64,000 nucleotides of DNA. Origin: Manihot esculenta. Taxonomy: Eukaryota; Streptophyta; Magnoliopsida; Malpighiales; Euphorbiaceae. Positions within the stretch are counted from its first letter, which is position 1. Every line of letters begins with the position of its first letter. Location of the stretch: the NCBI RefSeq assembly GCF_001659605.2, contig NC_035169.2, forward strand, positions 18,352,263 through 18,416,262, read 5' to 3'. The notes beneath the pieces are model-generated. The model saw only the letters and a program-made list of their open reading frames with translations. It did not search any database and had not been told where the DNA came from. Below are positions 1 through 12,111 of the stretch, one piece after another. Both the position numbers and the translations under genes were made by a program.

Positions 1-2079
1 GCAGGCTCTGCCAAAACCTGGAGGTGAACTGTGGTCCTCTATCTGATACTATCGACACTGGAACTCCATGCAGCCTCACTACCTCATCTAGATATACCTG
101 CGCTAACTTGTCCATAGAATAGTTACTCCTGACTGGAATGAAGTGGGCAGATTTAGTGAGTCTATCCACAATCACCCATATGGAGTCTAGCCTGTTGGAC
201 GTCACCGGTAACCCCACTACAAAATCCATAGCTATGTTCTCCCATTTCCATTCTGGAATCGGCAGTGGGTTAAGCATTCCAGCCGGTTCTGATGCTCTAG
301 CTTCACCCTTTGACAAATGTCACAAGCTGTCACAAACTGCGCCACTTCTTTCTTCATGGCTGGCCACCAATATACCTTCTTTAGATCTTGATACATCTTG
401 GTGGCTCCAGGGTGAACGCTATACCTTGCATTATGAGCTTCCCTCATAATGTCTTCCTTCAGACTACTAACATCTGGTACACAAAGTCGACTCCCATAAC
501 GAAGGATCCCTTGGCTGTCAAATCTGAACTCTGAACTGTTGCCTGAGTGAACAGTCCTGGAAATTTTCATCAACTCTGGATCCTCGTGCTGTTTCTGAGT
601 TATCTGCTCCTGAAACACAGGTGTCACTCTCATCTGTGCTATCAATGCACCCGTACCAGACAACTCTAACTGTAACCCCTCCTTGATGAGCTTGTAAAGC
701 TCCATCACTACTGGTCTCCGTTCTGCTGCTATATGGGATAAACTGCCTAGTGACTTCCGGCTTAGGGCGTCTGCCACAACATTCGCCTTACCCGGATGAT
801 ACTGGATCTTACAATCATAATCACTAAGCAATTCTACCCATCTTCTCTATCTCAAATTCAGCTCTCTCTGGCTCAAGATGTACTGTAAACTCTTGTGATC
901 AGTGAAGATCTCGCATTTAACCCCGTAGAGTTAATGCCTCCACATCTTGAGTGCAAAGATAACTGCTGCCATCTCTAGGTCATGGGTGGGGTAATTCAAC
1001 TCGTGCTTCTTCAACTGTCTAGAAGCATAAGCAATCACCCTATCACTCTGCATCAAAACACAACCCAATCCCACCTGAGATGCATCACAGAACACTGTGA
1101 AATCCTCATTACTAACAGGCAAAGCTAACACTGGTGCTGTTGTTAATCTCCTCTTGAGCTCCTCAAAGCTCTCTTCGCACTGGTCTGACCAGACAAACTT
1201 CTGATTCTTCTGAGTTAGTTTGGTCATAGGAGCCGCTATCTTTGAGAAGTCCTGTACGAACCTCCTGTAGTAACCTGCCAGTCCCAAAAAGCTTTTAATC
1301 TCAGTCACTGTAGTGGGTCTGGGCCAGTTAGCTACAGTCTCTATCTTCTTGGGGTCTACCTCTATCCCATCTGCTGATACTACATGTCCCAAGAAGGAAA
1401 TGCTCCTCAACCAAAACTCACACTTAGAGAACTTGGCATATAAACCATGCTCTCTCAGTATCTGCAGAACTATCCTCAGATGTTGGGCATGCTCCTCTGC
1501 ATTTCTGGAATACACTAAGATGTCATCGATAAAGACAATAACAAAGTGATCTAGATATTCGCTGAAAACTCTATTCATGAGATCCATGAATGCTGCAGGG
1601 GCGTTAGTCAACCCGAACGGCATCACTAAGAACTCATAATGTCCATATCTGGTCCTGAAGGCTGTCTTAGGCACATCTGCCTCTCTGACTCTCAACTGAT
1701 GATACCCGGATCTCATATCTATTTTAGAGAAACAACCTGCTCCAGCTAGCTGGTCAAATAGATCATCAATCCTAGGTAAAGGATACCTATTCTTGGTAGT
1801 GACTTTGTTCAACTGTCTGTAGTCGATACAAAGTCTGAGGGATCCATCCTTCTTTCTGACAAAGAGCACTGGAGCACCCCAAGGTGAGGTACTAGGGCGG
1901 ATGAAACCCTTATCTACCAAGTCCTGCAACTGGTCTTTCAACTCCTTTAACTCTGCTGGTGCCATCCTGTAGGGAGGAATAGAGATAGGTCTGGTACCAG
2001 GCAATAATTCAATTTCAAACTTTATCTCCCTACCAGGCGGTAGTCCTGGTAAGTCATCTGGGAATACATCTGGAAACTC
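1..2079 (-). pseudogene. pol: Element 1 pol: RT, RNase H and N-terminal integrase, broken
   Basis: The translated minus strand gives a gypsy reverse transcriptase beginning with the [12 protein letters not shown] region near 2004. The active-site aspartates of [10 protein letters not shown] lie near 1522-1527. RNase H follows (FCDAS near 1085) and then the integrase HHCC zinc-binding region (CDICQR near 330). Damage seen: in-frame stops at about 932 and 849 within RNase H, and a one-base loss near 285 that throws the integrase out of frame just after the zinc finger. The rest of integrase and any chromodomain lie left of the window. The protein would normally reverse-transcribe and integrate the element; this copy cannot. 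Confidence 0.88.
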
Positions 2080-4107
2080 TCAAACAACGGGTACTGAAGC
2101 TGGTTCCCTAACCTGACTGTCTAGCTCCCTCACATGAGCTAGAAACCCCTGACAACCCCTCCTAAGCAAACGACGAGCCTGAAGGGCTGAAATCAAACCT
2201 CTGGGTGTACCTCTCCTGTCTCCCCTGAAGACACACTCGGACCCATCCTGGTCTCTGAGACTAACTACCTTGTCTCGACAGTCCAAAGTAGCACCATATG
2301 TAGATAGCCAATCCATCCCTAGAATGACGTCAAAATCTGTCAAATCTAGAACCACAAGGTCAGCTGGAAGGCATCTACCCTCTATAAACACTGGACTGAA
2401 ACAACAGACTGACACTGCCACTGATGGGTCGCACTTAGGTCCACTGACCCAGAGAGGATACTCTAACTCAAAACTGATCAAACCCAGTCTCTCTATGGCT
2501 CTCGAAGCAATAAAGGAATGAGAAGCACCGGGGTCCATCAAAGCATACACATCCGAACACCCAATGATGAGATTACCTGACACCACAGTGTTCGATGTGT
2601 TAGCCTCCTCCTGTGTCACTATGAAAGCCCGTGTTGGGGCTACCGGATTTCCACCTTGGGAACCTGCTGCTGAAGTAGAGGCTGCCCCTCTCCCTCTACC
2701 TCTGCCACTACCCTGAGGCATGACCGAAGCTGCTGGCTGTACCACTGGCTGTGCTACACTGCCTGAACTCATCTGCTGGGATGGTGCCACAAAAGTCACC
2801 TGAGGACAATCCCGAACGAAATGCCCTTCCTGTCCACATCTAAAACAGGCTGAAGATCCCAACTGACAGGCTCCCCTGTGGGGTCTCCCACATCTCCTAC
2901 ACACTGGACTAGCTGTGCCAGAGCTCGAACCACTACCCATTCCCAGACTAGACTTGGCTTTACTCCAGAACTTATTCTTTAATCCTTTCGCTCTATCCCA
3001 TCTCTTGTTGCCTGAAGTGCCTGAACTGGGGGCCTTCGAACCCGAAGCCTGTGCCTTTGACTGTCTCTGAATATTGGCACTTGCTTCCATTTTCCTGGCT
3101 GCATCGACTATAGAGTGGAAACTCTCCTTTTCTGCTGGAAGGATCAAGGAAGAATACCTGGGATGAAGTCTCATAGTATATCTCCTTGCCTTCTTTTGGT
3201 CAGTATCATAGGCTTGACCCACATACTGAAGCAAATCCAGGAACTTATCTGTAAACTCATCAACGCTCATCTCATTTGTCTGTCTTAACTGTTCAAACTC
3301 TATTACCTTCATCTCCCTCGAACTATCAGGAAAAGCCCACCCTGCAAACTCATTGGCAAACTCTCCCCATAACATACTGTTCATCCTAGGCTCCACATAG
3401 TTCTTGAACCATTCCTGAGCCTTCTTACACTTTAGTGTAAACCCCGCCATCTCAATGGCTCTGCTATCATCAGCACCCAACTCGTCAGTGATCATCTTCA
3501 CAGTTCTCAGGTACTCAAATGGATCATCTCCTGTATTGAACTTAGGAGCATCCAATTTCAGATACTCAGTCATTTTCACCTTACTTCCAGATGAACTAGG
3601 TGGAAGTGTTTGGACAACAGGGGCTACTGGTTCTGTTTGTGGTGGTGGGGGTACTGGTTCATTTGGTTCTGGGTGTGCTGCATTTGGATGGGTAGGGGAG
3701 GGTGGATACATGGGATATGGTGGGTAATAGTGAGGATAAGGCATATTTGGCATGTATGTAGGATATGGGACAAAACGAGAGTACTCCGACATACCCTCCA
3801 TCGGATACTCTGGATCCTGAGAAAAGGCTGGATAGTCAAAACCTGAGGCCTGAATGCCTCCTTGGGATTCTCCCATACCTTCATCCATAGACGGGTCAGT
3901 CTCCATGGCCTCCCTCACCTCCTCTGATGTAGCTCCTCTAACTGTCCCTCTTCTACTCTCGTCTACAGACCTTTTAGGGCCTATTGACATGCCTTCCCTG
4001 CTAGATCTTTATGACCTTGCCCTCGGCAATGCAGGAGGACGAGCAGCTAATCTTTCACTATCTGGTGGGACTCCAGTCAATCGAGCTGATCGATGAGTTC
4101 CTCGCAT
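2080..4107 (-). pseudogene. gag: Element 1 gag and aspartic protease, broken
   Basis: The start is taken at 4107 (Met-Arg-Gly-Thr), because the same N-terminus recurs in elements 2 and 4. A TAA at 4009-4011 interrupts the frame about 32 codons in; from 3990 the frame is open for 636 codons. In order: a Pro/Tyr-rich N-terminal stretch (about 3600-3800), the retrotransposon gag domain (about 3100-3560), a CCHC zinc knuckle CFRCGQEGHFVRDC (about 2808-2855), and the protease motif DPGAS (about 2526-2540). The frame ends at a TGA at 2080-2082, just before the pol core. Element 2 has an arginine codon there, so this is probably a decayed CGA or AGA. Gag would form the particle; protease would mature it. 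Confidence 0.88.
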
Positions 4108-4338
4108 TTTAACTCTCTGGAAAACAACACATAACATAGCATATCAGTATATAATTAACTCATATATCTCAATAATGCACATGCATATCATGGCATTGCA
4201 TAGCATCAAAAAGACAGGACTCAACATCCTATCCTAGTGGACATGATTTCCTATTGTGCTTGACCAACTGTAACCTCTATGAGCCCGACACTCTCTCTAT
4301 AGGTTCGATCATGTGAACCTAGGGCTCTGATACCAATC
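4108..4338 (-). other. Element 1 untranslated leader with tRNA-iMet primer-binding site
   Basis: The primer-binding site on the minus strand is TGGTATCAGAGCC (4323-4335), complementary to the 3' end of plant initiator-Met tRNA, three bases from the LTR end. The remaining leader up to the gag start holds no frame I can support. Confidence 0.88.
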
Positions 4339-5026
4339 TGTAACGATCCCAAAACGGACCGTCACCGGCGCTAGGACTCAGGTCGGCTTAAGGCCCCCAG
4401 AACCCGTAGCAAGCCTGCTATACTCTCTGTGTATCTGTAAATCTCATACATGATCATACATTTTCTGTGAAAATAAAAACTCTTTTCTGAACCATGGGTT
4501 AACCTGTGCATGCACTATCTCTGTACTCTGTACTCTGTACTCTGTACTCTGTACCCCTGACTAGAGCTTGCTCTAGATGGGTTATCTCATACCTGTTAAG
4601 CCTGGTTTTTCACATACTCTGTAAAACATATACATATATACAGATCATGTACTCAACAAAAGATTTACAATACAAAATAACTAAGTCAAGCACAATTCTA
4701 ACTTTATACACAACTGATACATCTCTTTAATATTACATGTCAACTATATTCTATTACACAGCTCTTATCTTTTCCTGAACTCTATTGGACTTCCCCTGTA
4801 CACTATACACTGAACAGCGAACCTGCAAAACTGGGGTTAAGGGAGGGGATGAGCTCTATAGCCCAGTGAGTAGAACAGTAAAATAAGTCATTAAAACATG
4901 ATCTTATGAAATGCATCATATCACAGACAATCCACATCAAGGGTAAACCTGTCACCACATAGTCTCAGTAACTCTGCCGTGCCAGGGCATAGAATCGAGC
5001 ACCTGGTCTTCCTGTCTATATGTATA
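4339..5026 (-). repeat. Element 1 5' LTR, U5 side (left piece)
   Basis: On the minus strand this piece ends in CGTTACA next to the primer site. It is cut at 5026 by the Athila insertion and continues at 13949. A CT-rich microsatellite (CTCTGTA repeats, about 4519-4552) lies in it, and the first CCAGG/CCTGG dyad unit of the array is at about 4981-5010. Confidence 0.88.
5022..5026. repeat. Target-site duplication GTATA, left copy
   Basis: GTATA directly precedes the Athila terminus TGACTCGCGG and matches 13944-13948 exactly. Confidence 0.9.
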
Positions 5027-6856
5027 TGACTCGCGGTTGTCGAAGCCGGTCAAAAATAACCTTTCTGGTTACCAACAAATTTACACTTGTAGATAGTGGT
5101 GAAAGGATCGAATCCACAGAGAATTGAGAACTCACCTATTTCTCTTTTTATGACCAAGAAAATAAACTAAATATGAGATAAAAATTGAAAGCAAAAATAA
5201 ATTGCAGTGAAAGTAAAATGGGGGGTTTGAGATTGATTGTAATAACTAATAATGAGAGTAATAATAGAAAGCAAATAATTAAAATAAAAGGGGAAATCAA
5301 TATGAGAAAAGCCTAATTGAAGATATGGATCCACTTTGGTTGTTTGGGTTGATCATTGAAACTTAGATTATCTTGATTGGTTCAATAGATTAGTTATGGG
5401 GGTGGAAGACGCTTCTCACCACCATGTCTTTCCTTATGAACAAATTGATTAGGGAACGTCCTCTAACCAATTACTAATCAACAAATTGCTAAGGAATGTC
5501 CTTGGGCCATAGGCATCAAAACAATTGCCAATTGCATGAAGAACAAGAAAGATCCAAACCCTAACTACTTAAACGCATGAGATGATGTTAGATCATGCAA
5601 TTCCTTGGATTTTTACACCAAGTGTTCTATGGACAAAATATTTCCAGCAATTACGGACTAACAAATATCCTAATCCAACAATCAATTAACTTTGCAATCA
5701 AGAATCAAGTGGCCAATTTGATCTAAACAACAAAGCAATCTTAGAATCAAAGCACAATTGCATGAATATTGAATAAAATCAAAGATAAAAGTTTTTGTTT
5801 AGATCTCAAAACCCTTAAAACAACCTTAGTTTCAACCAAACTTCAACTAGAAAGAAGGTTTCAGCCACTCATGGCTGAACCAAACAGAAAATAAAAGAAA
5901 AGAAAGCAAAAGATGAAGAACTAGGGTGGAGAGAGAGCCTTAGAGGCCTTGCCGAATTTCCTTGGAGAAGAGGTGGAACAAAATCTATCTTCTTGTCTTC
6001 TTGAAGCCTTTAAATAGGTCTTGGAAGGCTGCCTAAGGTTTCATGGAAGTCCAGGAGGCTTTTAGAGGCTGTCCAAAGTGTCCTTGGTGTTGCATGTGCC
6101 TTGCTTGTGCATGAGTGAAGGCAAAAACGAGTTGCATGTGATTGAAGGCAAGTGGGGGCACTTTGGTCTTTTTACTTGCTGCCCAAGGCCTTCAAGATAT
6201 TGCCTAAAGAGTTAGGAGGCTGCCCATGCACTAATAAGGAAGGGGGAGACTCCTTTTGAATTTTGAATGTGCATGGCACTAAGTAGGAAGCATGTGATCT
6301 TTGGATTTTCTTTCCTTAATAAGGGGGATCTTGAAATCCAATAATTGAGTGTGAATATTGAAAATTTGGATCTCAAGATATTTCCCTTTTTTGGCTCCTC
6401 AAATATGGCAACTTGGGACATGGCTTCTTGAACAAGGAAGGAGTGCAATAGGACGCATTTTCGGCTGCCTAAGTTGAGTTTCGGAGGCTGGAATTTTGGA
6501 GGTTCGGCGGCCGAAGGTTGGGGTTCGAGGGCCGAAGGTAGTGGACTTTCGTCTCTGTCTGCATGGTTCGGCAGCCGAAGGTTGCCGCCGAAGGTGGTCC
6601 ACTTTCGTTTCTGGAGTCCTCTTTCGGCCGCCTAAGGTTGCCGCCGAAGGTGACTGAGTTTTGGCTTCCAAAAGTTGCCTCCGAAGGTTGCTTCTCTAGT
6701 TTTGGCTTCTTTTGGCATTTTTAAGAGCATTTTCTCCAAATTGTTTCTTCACACCTAATACTTGCAAAACATGATTAAAACCACAAAATTAGGTAGAATA
6801 GGTGCAAATAAACATCAATAAGATCATGAAAATATGGGCTAAAATATGCTCTATCA
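5027..6856 (-). repeat. Athila 3' LTR (1830 bp)
   Basis: TG...CA termini on the minus strand. It contains the TATA-like TATTTAAA (6009-6016, minus). About 450-650 bases upstream of it in transcription order lies a cluster of TTCGGCGGCCGAA-type palindromes (about 6462-6680). Nearly identical to 12112-13943. Confidence 0.92.
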
Positions 6857-7910
6857 AATACCCCCACACTTAAGCTTTTGCTTGTCCTCAAGCAAATAAA
6901 CATAGCCAAATAAGTCTTCTTCGCTCTAGATCCTTATTACCACTTAAGCTCATACTCAAGACACCTTTTTTGAAGCATTGTAGTGAAGAATATATGCATG
7001 AAGATTACTTACCTCCTTTCCTTGTTTCCCTTTGCTTACCATGGCTAGGATTTGTTTTCCTCAAGAGAGACATGCACATTAATTTGTTAAGACTTTTTCT
7101 AGCTTTTGGATTGACTTGCCCTTACCTTGAAGTACTTTATTCAGGCTTTTGCACTTTAGATCTTGCTTGAAAAGGTCACCAACCTATTTTTGATTTGAAG
7201 GTTTATATTTTTCAGTTGGTCACCTATCCAAGTGGCTACTTGCCTTGTTCATAGTCTTTTGACCATTGGAACAATTTTCAATTTGTGCTTTTGAGGTCTT
7301 TGCCTTTGCTGAATTTTCTTTCTCTCAATGATTTGGGCAAATCAACACCAATCGCTAAATCAGGTCACATTAAGTTCATTCACACAATTTTAATTTATTC
7401 TCAATCAATTGAGGGTCATCAATATATTTTTCACCATGCCAAACTCAAAGATTCAATTCAAAAGGCAATTCTCAAGCATGAATATAACTCACTGCAATTG
7501 ATTCAACATAAGTTTAAAGAGTCATAACATCAATGGGGTCATGGAAAGAAAAACTCATCCAACATAGTTCATCAGATTGAGTAGAGCAAAACAAAAATGA
7601 CGAAGATGGTTGTGGTTGTGTGTGTTTTATTGAAAGCATAAACAAATTAAAATTTAACTGTGGCAAATTAACTAAAAAAGGACTTAAAAAGAAAAAATTT
7701 TGCATCTGAAAGTATGAGAAATTGTCAAAGAAGAGAGGAGTGGAAGAAGATAGAAGAAGGAAGAAGAGTGGAAGAAGATAGAAGAAGGAAGAAGGAATAT
7801 GCACCCCCACACTTAAATCATGCATTGTCCTCAATGTAAAAGAAGATAAAAGAAAGAGAACAAAAGAAACTAAGTACTTCCCTGGGGTGTGGTGTGCGTG
7901 GCATGATCCT
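6857..7910 (-). other. Athila 3' noncoding region and polypurine tract
   Basis: The polypurine tract, minus strand AAGTGTGGGGGTATTT (6857-6872), abuts the 3' LTR. About 6900-7560 is similar to the 3' noncoding part of elements 3 and 3b (for example 24417-25145). A purine-rich GAAGAAG low-complexity tract covers about 7735-7800. This is where integrase and env would be expected; I see no trace of either. Confidence 0.8.
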
Positions 7911-9281
7911 CTAGGCAGAATGAGTGACGAACAGATGTTCGTCTGGGAATTCTTCTTTGACTGGGCATGGTGCAGAACAAGAGCGCAGTCGGCTGAGATG
8001 GTCTGCCACAAGGTTTTCTTTGCCCTTCTTGTCTCTTATCTCAAGATCAAATTCTTGTAGAAGTAGGATCCACCTAATGAGCCTTGGTTTTGCTTCTTTT
8101 TTCTTGATCAAGTATCGCAAGGCTGCATGGTCAGAATAGACAATGACTTTGGTTCCCAATAGATATGGTCTGAACTTCTCCAAAGCAAATACAACTGCCA
8201 AGAGCTCTTTTTCAGTTGTTGTGTAGTTGCTTTGGGCAGCATCTAGTGTGCGAGAGGCATAATGAATGACACGTGGTGAGTTTCCCACACGTTGCCCCAA
8301 AACTGCTCCTACTGCATAGTTGCTTGCATCACACATGATTTCAAAAGGTAAGTTCCAGTCAGGCCCTTGAATAATTGGGGCAGTCACAAGCAATTCTTTA
8401 ATCAAATCAAATGCCTTTTTGCAATCTGCATCAAAATCAAATGTTACATCTTGTTGGAGCAATCTGCATAATGGCAAAGTGATTTTTGAGAAATCCTTAA
8501 TGAATCTTCTGTAGAATCCTGCATGTCCAAGGAAGGAACGGATGTCTCTAACATTCGTGGGGTAAGGCAGACTTTTGATGGTATCCACCTTAGCTTTGTC
8601 CACTTCTATGCCTTTAGCTGAAACAACATGACCTAAGACCATACCTTGATTAACCATAAAATGACATTTTTCATAATTAAGTACAAGGTTAGTCTCAATG
8701 CATCTTTGCAAGATCTTTTCTAAATTGGTAAGGCATTCATCAAAAGAATTTCCATGAACTGTGAAGTCATCCATAAATACCTCAATTGTCTTACCCACAT
8801 AGTCGGAAAATATGCTCATCATGCATCGCTGAAAGGTGGCAGGTGCATTGCATAGCCCAAATGGCATTCTTCTAAAGGCAAAAGTGCCAAAAGGACAAGT
8901 GAAGGTAGTCTTCTCTTGATCTTCTGGAGCAACTAGAATTTGGTAAAAACCTGAATAACCATCAAGACAACAATAGTGAGATTTACCTGCAAGCCTTTCT
9001 AGCATCTGATCGATGAAAGGAAGTGGAAAGTGGTCCTTCCTTGTTGCAGCGTTGAGCTTCCTATAGTCCATGCATACTCTCCATCCATTTTGGAATCTTG
9101 TGGGGACAAGTTCCCCTTCAGCATTAGGAACTATGGTAATTCCAGTTTTCTTTGGAACTACATGCACAGGGCTCACCCATTTGCTATCAGAGATTGGGTA
9201 TATGATTCCTGCATCAAGGAGCTTGACTATCTCTTTTTTCACTACCTCCATCATGGGTGGATTCAATCTTCTTTGGGCATC
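7911..9281 (-). pseudogene. pol: Athila reverse transcriptase and RNase H (continues the gag-pro frame after one stop)
   Basis: The frame is open from just after a TGA at 9282-9284 down to the stop at 7911. RT: the QRRLNPPM region near 9265, the palm active site FMDDF near 8770, a hallmark of Athila. RNase H: MCDAS near 8330 and YSDHAAL near 8130, finishing with DHLSR near 7995. The protein stops shortly after the spacer that normally leads into integrase, so the enzyme set needed for integration must come from elsewhere. In the same frame as the gag-pro part; the TGA is best read as a CGA codon lost by CpG deamination, although readthrough cannot be excluded. Confidence 0.87.
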
Positions 9282-11930
9282 TCAGATTGGCTTGCACTCA
9301 TCCTCCATATGAATTCTATGCATGCATGTGGAAGGTGAAATACCTTTTATGTCATCTATGGTCCATCCTATGGCTCCTTTGTGTTTCTGCAGTACTTTCA
9401 GGAGGCTTGCTTCTTCATGTTGGTTCAATTCATTGGACACTATTACTGGTAATGTCTTGTCAGTCCCCAAGTACATGTATTTCAGATGGCCTGGAAGGGG
9501 CTTCAGATCTGAAGAGTGTTGCAAGGGTGTCTGCGCAGAGGTGGTTTCAGAAATCTCCTTTTGCGCAAGGCTCAACTGCAGAGGAGATGGTGCAGAACTG
9601 GATCCAAAAGTCTCCTTTTGCGCAGGAAGGGTCTGCACACCATTCTGAAGTGGTGCAACTGAGTTTTCTCCAATCTGTGCTTGACTGCAAACTATCTGTT
9701 GGATGCTACAGACTGTTTCCTTAAGTTTCGGCTCTTTCTGGCTCTCAATCTGTACCTGATTAGTATCTCTGCAGAAATCACTGTTAAGAATATCATCTTG
9801 ATTTTCGTCAAAAATTTCCTGGCTCAAGCAGTCAACAATATCAAGACCATAAATAGGGGATATATCATGTGGATATTTCATGGAATCATAGACATTATAT
9901 TTAATCACTTCCCCTTCAAATTCCATAGTGAGAGTCCCATCATGCACATCAATCTTAGTTCTAGCAGTACTCAAGAAAGGACGTCCAAGAAGAATGTCAA
10001 AACTAGTATTACAACTATCTTTCTTAATATCAATCACATAAAAATCAGCAGGAAAGACAAGCTCATTTACTTGGACTAACACATCTTCTAGAACACCTAT
10101 GGGATATACCACAGATCTATCAGCTAATTGAATCACAACTCTTGTTTCTTTCAAAGCACATGCATTCAGAGATTTATAGATGGAGAGAGGCATAACATTG
10201 ATGGATGCACCAAGATCACACATGGCTTTCTTAATTCCAACATTCCCAATTTTGCAAGAGATAGCAAACATACCTTTGTCCTTGCATTTAGTAGGGAGTT
10301 CTCTTTTAATAACAGCAGTAACAACCTCACCTACACTTACTTTCTCTCTTTCAGCTAGCTTCCTTCTATTAGTGCAAAGCTCTTTTAGAAATTTTGCGTA
10401 CCTGGGAATCTGCTTAACAGCATCTAGCAGAGGTATATTGATTTGCACTTTTCTAAAAGTATTAAGGATCTCCTTTTCTTCCTTTTCTTTTTGTGTTCTT
10501 TCAAATCTCTTGGGAAAAGGAGGAGGAATGTGAAAACTTACTTTCGGATCAGCTCTTTGCGCAGGGGGTGGTTCAGATTGCATGGGATCTTGCGCAACTT
10601 CTGTAGGCTTTGGTGGAGGTTGCTTTTCTTCCTCATATCTTGCATCTTGAAGCTCTTTTCCATTTCTCAAAGTAATAGCACTAACATTCTGTCTGGGATT
10701 AGTTTCAGTTTGAGAAGGGAGCTTACCTTGGGATTCAATTCTTCTAACGGATGTGTCCAATCCGTCCAGACGCTGAGTGATGGTCTGTAAAGTACTTGTG
10801 AAGGACTCCATTATCTTTTCAAGGTGCTGGTCTGATCTTGAAGGTGCTAGTTGACCTTGGTCTCTTTGGTAGTTTTGGTAATTTTGAGTATTGCTGGACT
10901 TCCCATAGCTGAAATTGGGATGGTCTCTCCAACCAGGATTGTATGTATTAGAATATGGATCATGTCTAGGCTGGTTGTTGTACCTTCCAATAGCATTGAC
11001 TTGGTGATGGTCTTCTTGGAGGGTGGGACATTGATCAGTAGGGTGTCCCACGTATGAACAAATCCCACATGGCCTAAGAGGCTGGGGTGCTTGAATTTGT
11101 TGGATCTGGCCAAGGGCAATCTTTTCCACAAGAGAGGTTAGTTTTGCAATTTGAGATTCAACAGAGGAAGTGCTTACCTCATGGATTCCTCTTTGCGTTT
11201 GCCCCTCTTCTTCATATTGCTTGGATGAGGCTGCAAGACTGGATATGAGTTCCTTCATCTCCCTAGGTGTCTTGTCTAGGATAGATCCTCCACAGGCAAC
11301 AATTATGAGTTTCCTTTCTGATGGAGTCAATCCTCCATAGAAGAATTGAATGAGGGCTTTGTCTGACATATCATGTTGTGGACAACTTGTACATAGTCTT
11401 TCAAACCTTTCCCAATAATCATATAAGTCCTTAGTTGGTCTTTGCTTTATGCTAGTGATTTCTCTTATTATGCCAATTGATTTAGATGGTGGGAAGTATT
11501 TGTCCAAAAAGGCTTGGACCATATCAGCCCATGAAGTTATAGATCTAGGTGGCAAATAAAATAACCAATCTTTAGCATAGTCATCTAATGAAAAAGGGAA
11601 AGCTCTTAATTTAACATGATCTTCAGAAACACCTTGAGGTGTCATAGATGAACATACAATGTTGAATTCTTTCAAGTGCTTGTGTGGATTTTCATTTTGC
11701 AAACCTCTAAATTTAGGGAGATGATGAATCAAACCTGATTTTAGTTCAAAGGGAACTGTTAGAGGCGGGTAAGCGATGCAAAGTGGTGCATGATCACCTA
11801 CGGGTATTGCTAACTCCCTCATGGTTCTTTCTCTTTGTTCTTGGGGCCTAACTGCTGGATTTTCTTGAACTATTTGGTCTTGGACAGCATGTCCATTATG
11901 GGCAGGAGCTAGTGCTTGAGGTTCTGCCAT
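9282..11930 (-). CDS. gag: Athila gag-protease polyprotein (882 codons)
   Basis: Starts at Met 11930, about 160 bases downstream of the primer site. Residues roughly 60-260 form the Athila gag domain (DYAKDWLFYLPP, then KYFPPSK and the YDYWERFE region). A CCHC knuckle CGICSYVGHPTDQC lies near residues 285-300. A Gln/Pro-rich hinge follows. Protease with DLGAS lies near residue 585, and a LGRPFL motif near residue 655. The C-terminal 200 residues are a variable linker leading to RT. This linker is recognisably shared with the reading frames of elements 3 and 3b (the VDCLS...NQDDILN...CSIQQ region). The gene is intact except that it stops at a TGA before RT. Confidence 0.9.
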   Translation of the reverse strand: MAEPQALAPAHNGHAVQDQIVQENPAVRPQEQRERTMRELAIPVGDHAPLCIAYPPLTVPFELKSGLIHHLPKFRGLQNENPHKHLKEFNIVCSSMTPQGVSEDHVKLRAFPFSLDDYAKDWLFYLPPRSITSWADMVQAFLDKYFPPSKSIGIIREITSIKQRPTKDLYDYWERFERLCTSCPQHDMSDKALIQFFYGGLTPSERKLIIVACGGSILDKTPREMKELISSLAASSKQYEEEGQTQRGIHEVSTSSVESQIAKLTSLVEKIALGQIQQIQAPQPLRPCGICSYVGHPTDQCPTLQEDHHQVNAIGRYNNQPRHDPYSNTYNPGWRDHPNFSYGKSSNTQNYQNYQRDQGQLAPSRSDQHLEKIMESFTSTLQTITQRLDGLDTSVRRIESQGKLPSQTETNPRQNVSAITLRNGKELQDARYEEEKQPPPKPTEVAQDPMQSEPPPAQRADPKVSFHIPPPFPKRFERTQKEKEEKEILNTFRKVQINIPLLDAVKQIPRYAKFLKELCTNRRKLAEREKVSVGEVVTAVIKRELPTKCKDKGMFAISCKIGNVGIKKAMCDLGASINVMPLSIYKSLNACALKETRVVIQLADRSVVYPIGVLEDVLVQVNELVFPADFYVIDIKKDSCNTSFDILLGRPFLSTARTKIDVHDGTLTMEFEGEVIKYNVYDSMKYPHDISPIYGLDIVDCLSQEIFDENQDDILNSDFCRDTNQVQIESQKEPKLKETVCSIQQIVCSQAQIGENSVAPLQNGVQTLPAQKETFGSSSAPSPLQLSLAQKEISETTSAQTPLQHSSDLKPLPGHLKYMYLGTDKTLPVIVSNELNQHEEASLLKVLQKHKGAIGWTIDDIKGISPSTCMHRIHMEDECKPI

Positions 11931-12111
11931 TGGTGCAGCTTGTTGGTAAAATTCGGTTGCTTTAGATGAGGCTTCTGCGGCTTGCTTTCTAAGTCTTCTG
12001 AGAGTGCGTTCAATTTATGGATCAAAGGGCAGTGTGTCACTGCGTTCAGATCTGGTCATGAAAAGAAAATTAAACAAGTAAAATCAATTCCCCGGCAACG
12101 GCGCCAATTTT
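11931..12111 (-). other. Athila leader with tRNA-Asp primer-binding site
   Basis: Minus strand TGGCGCCGTTGCCGGGGA (12089-12106) matches the complement of the 3' end of plant tRNA-Asp(GUC) including CCA. It lies five bases from the 5' LTR. The rest of the leader is uncharacterised. Confidence 0.9.

Noticed and set aside
9282..9284. Programmed readthrough of TGA between protease and RT in Athila, element 1 (2080) and element 2 (28705)
   Set aside because: The TGAs lie at different places relative to conserved motifs, and at least one sits where a related copy has an arginine codon; CpG deamination is the simpler explanation.
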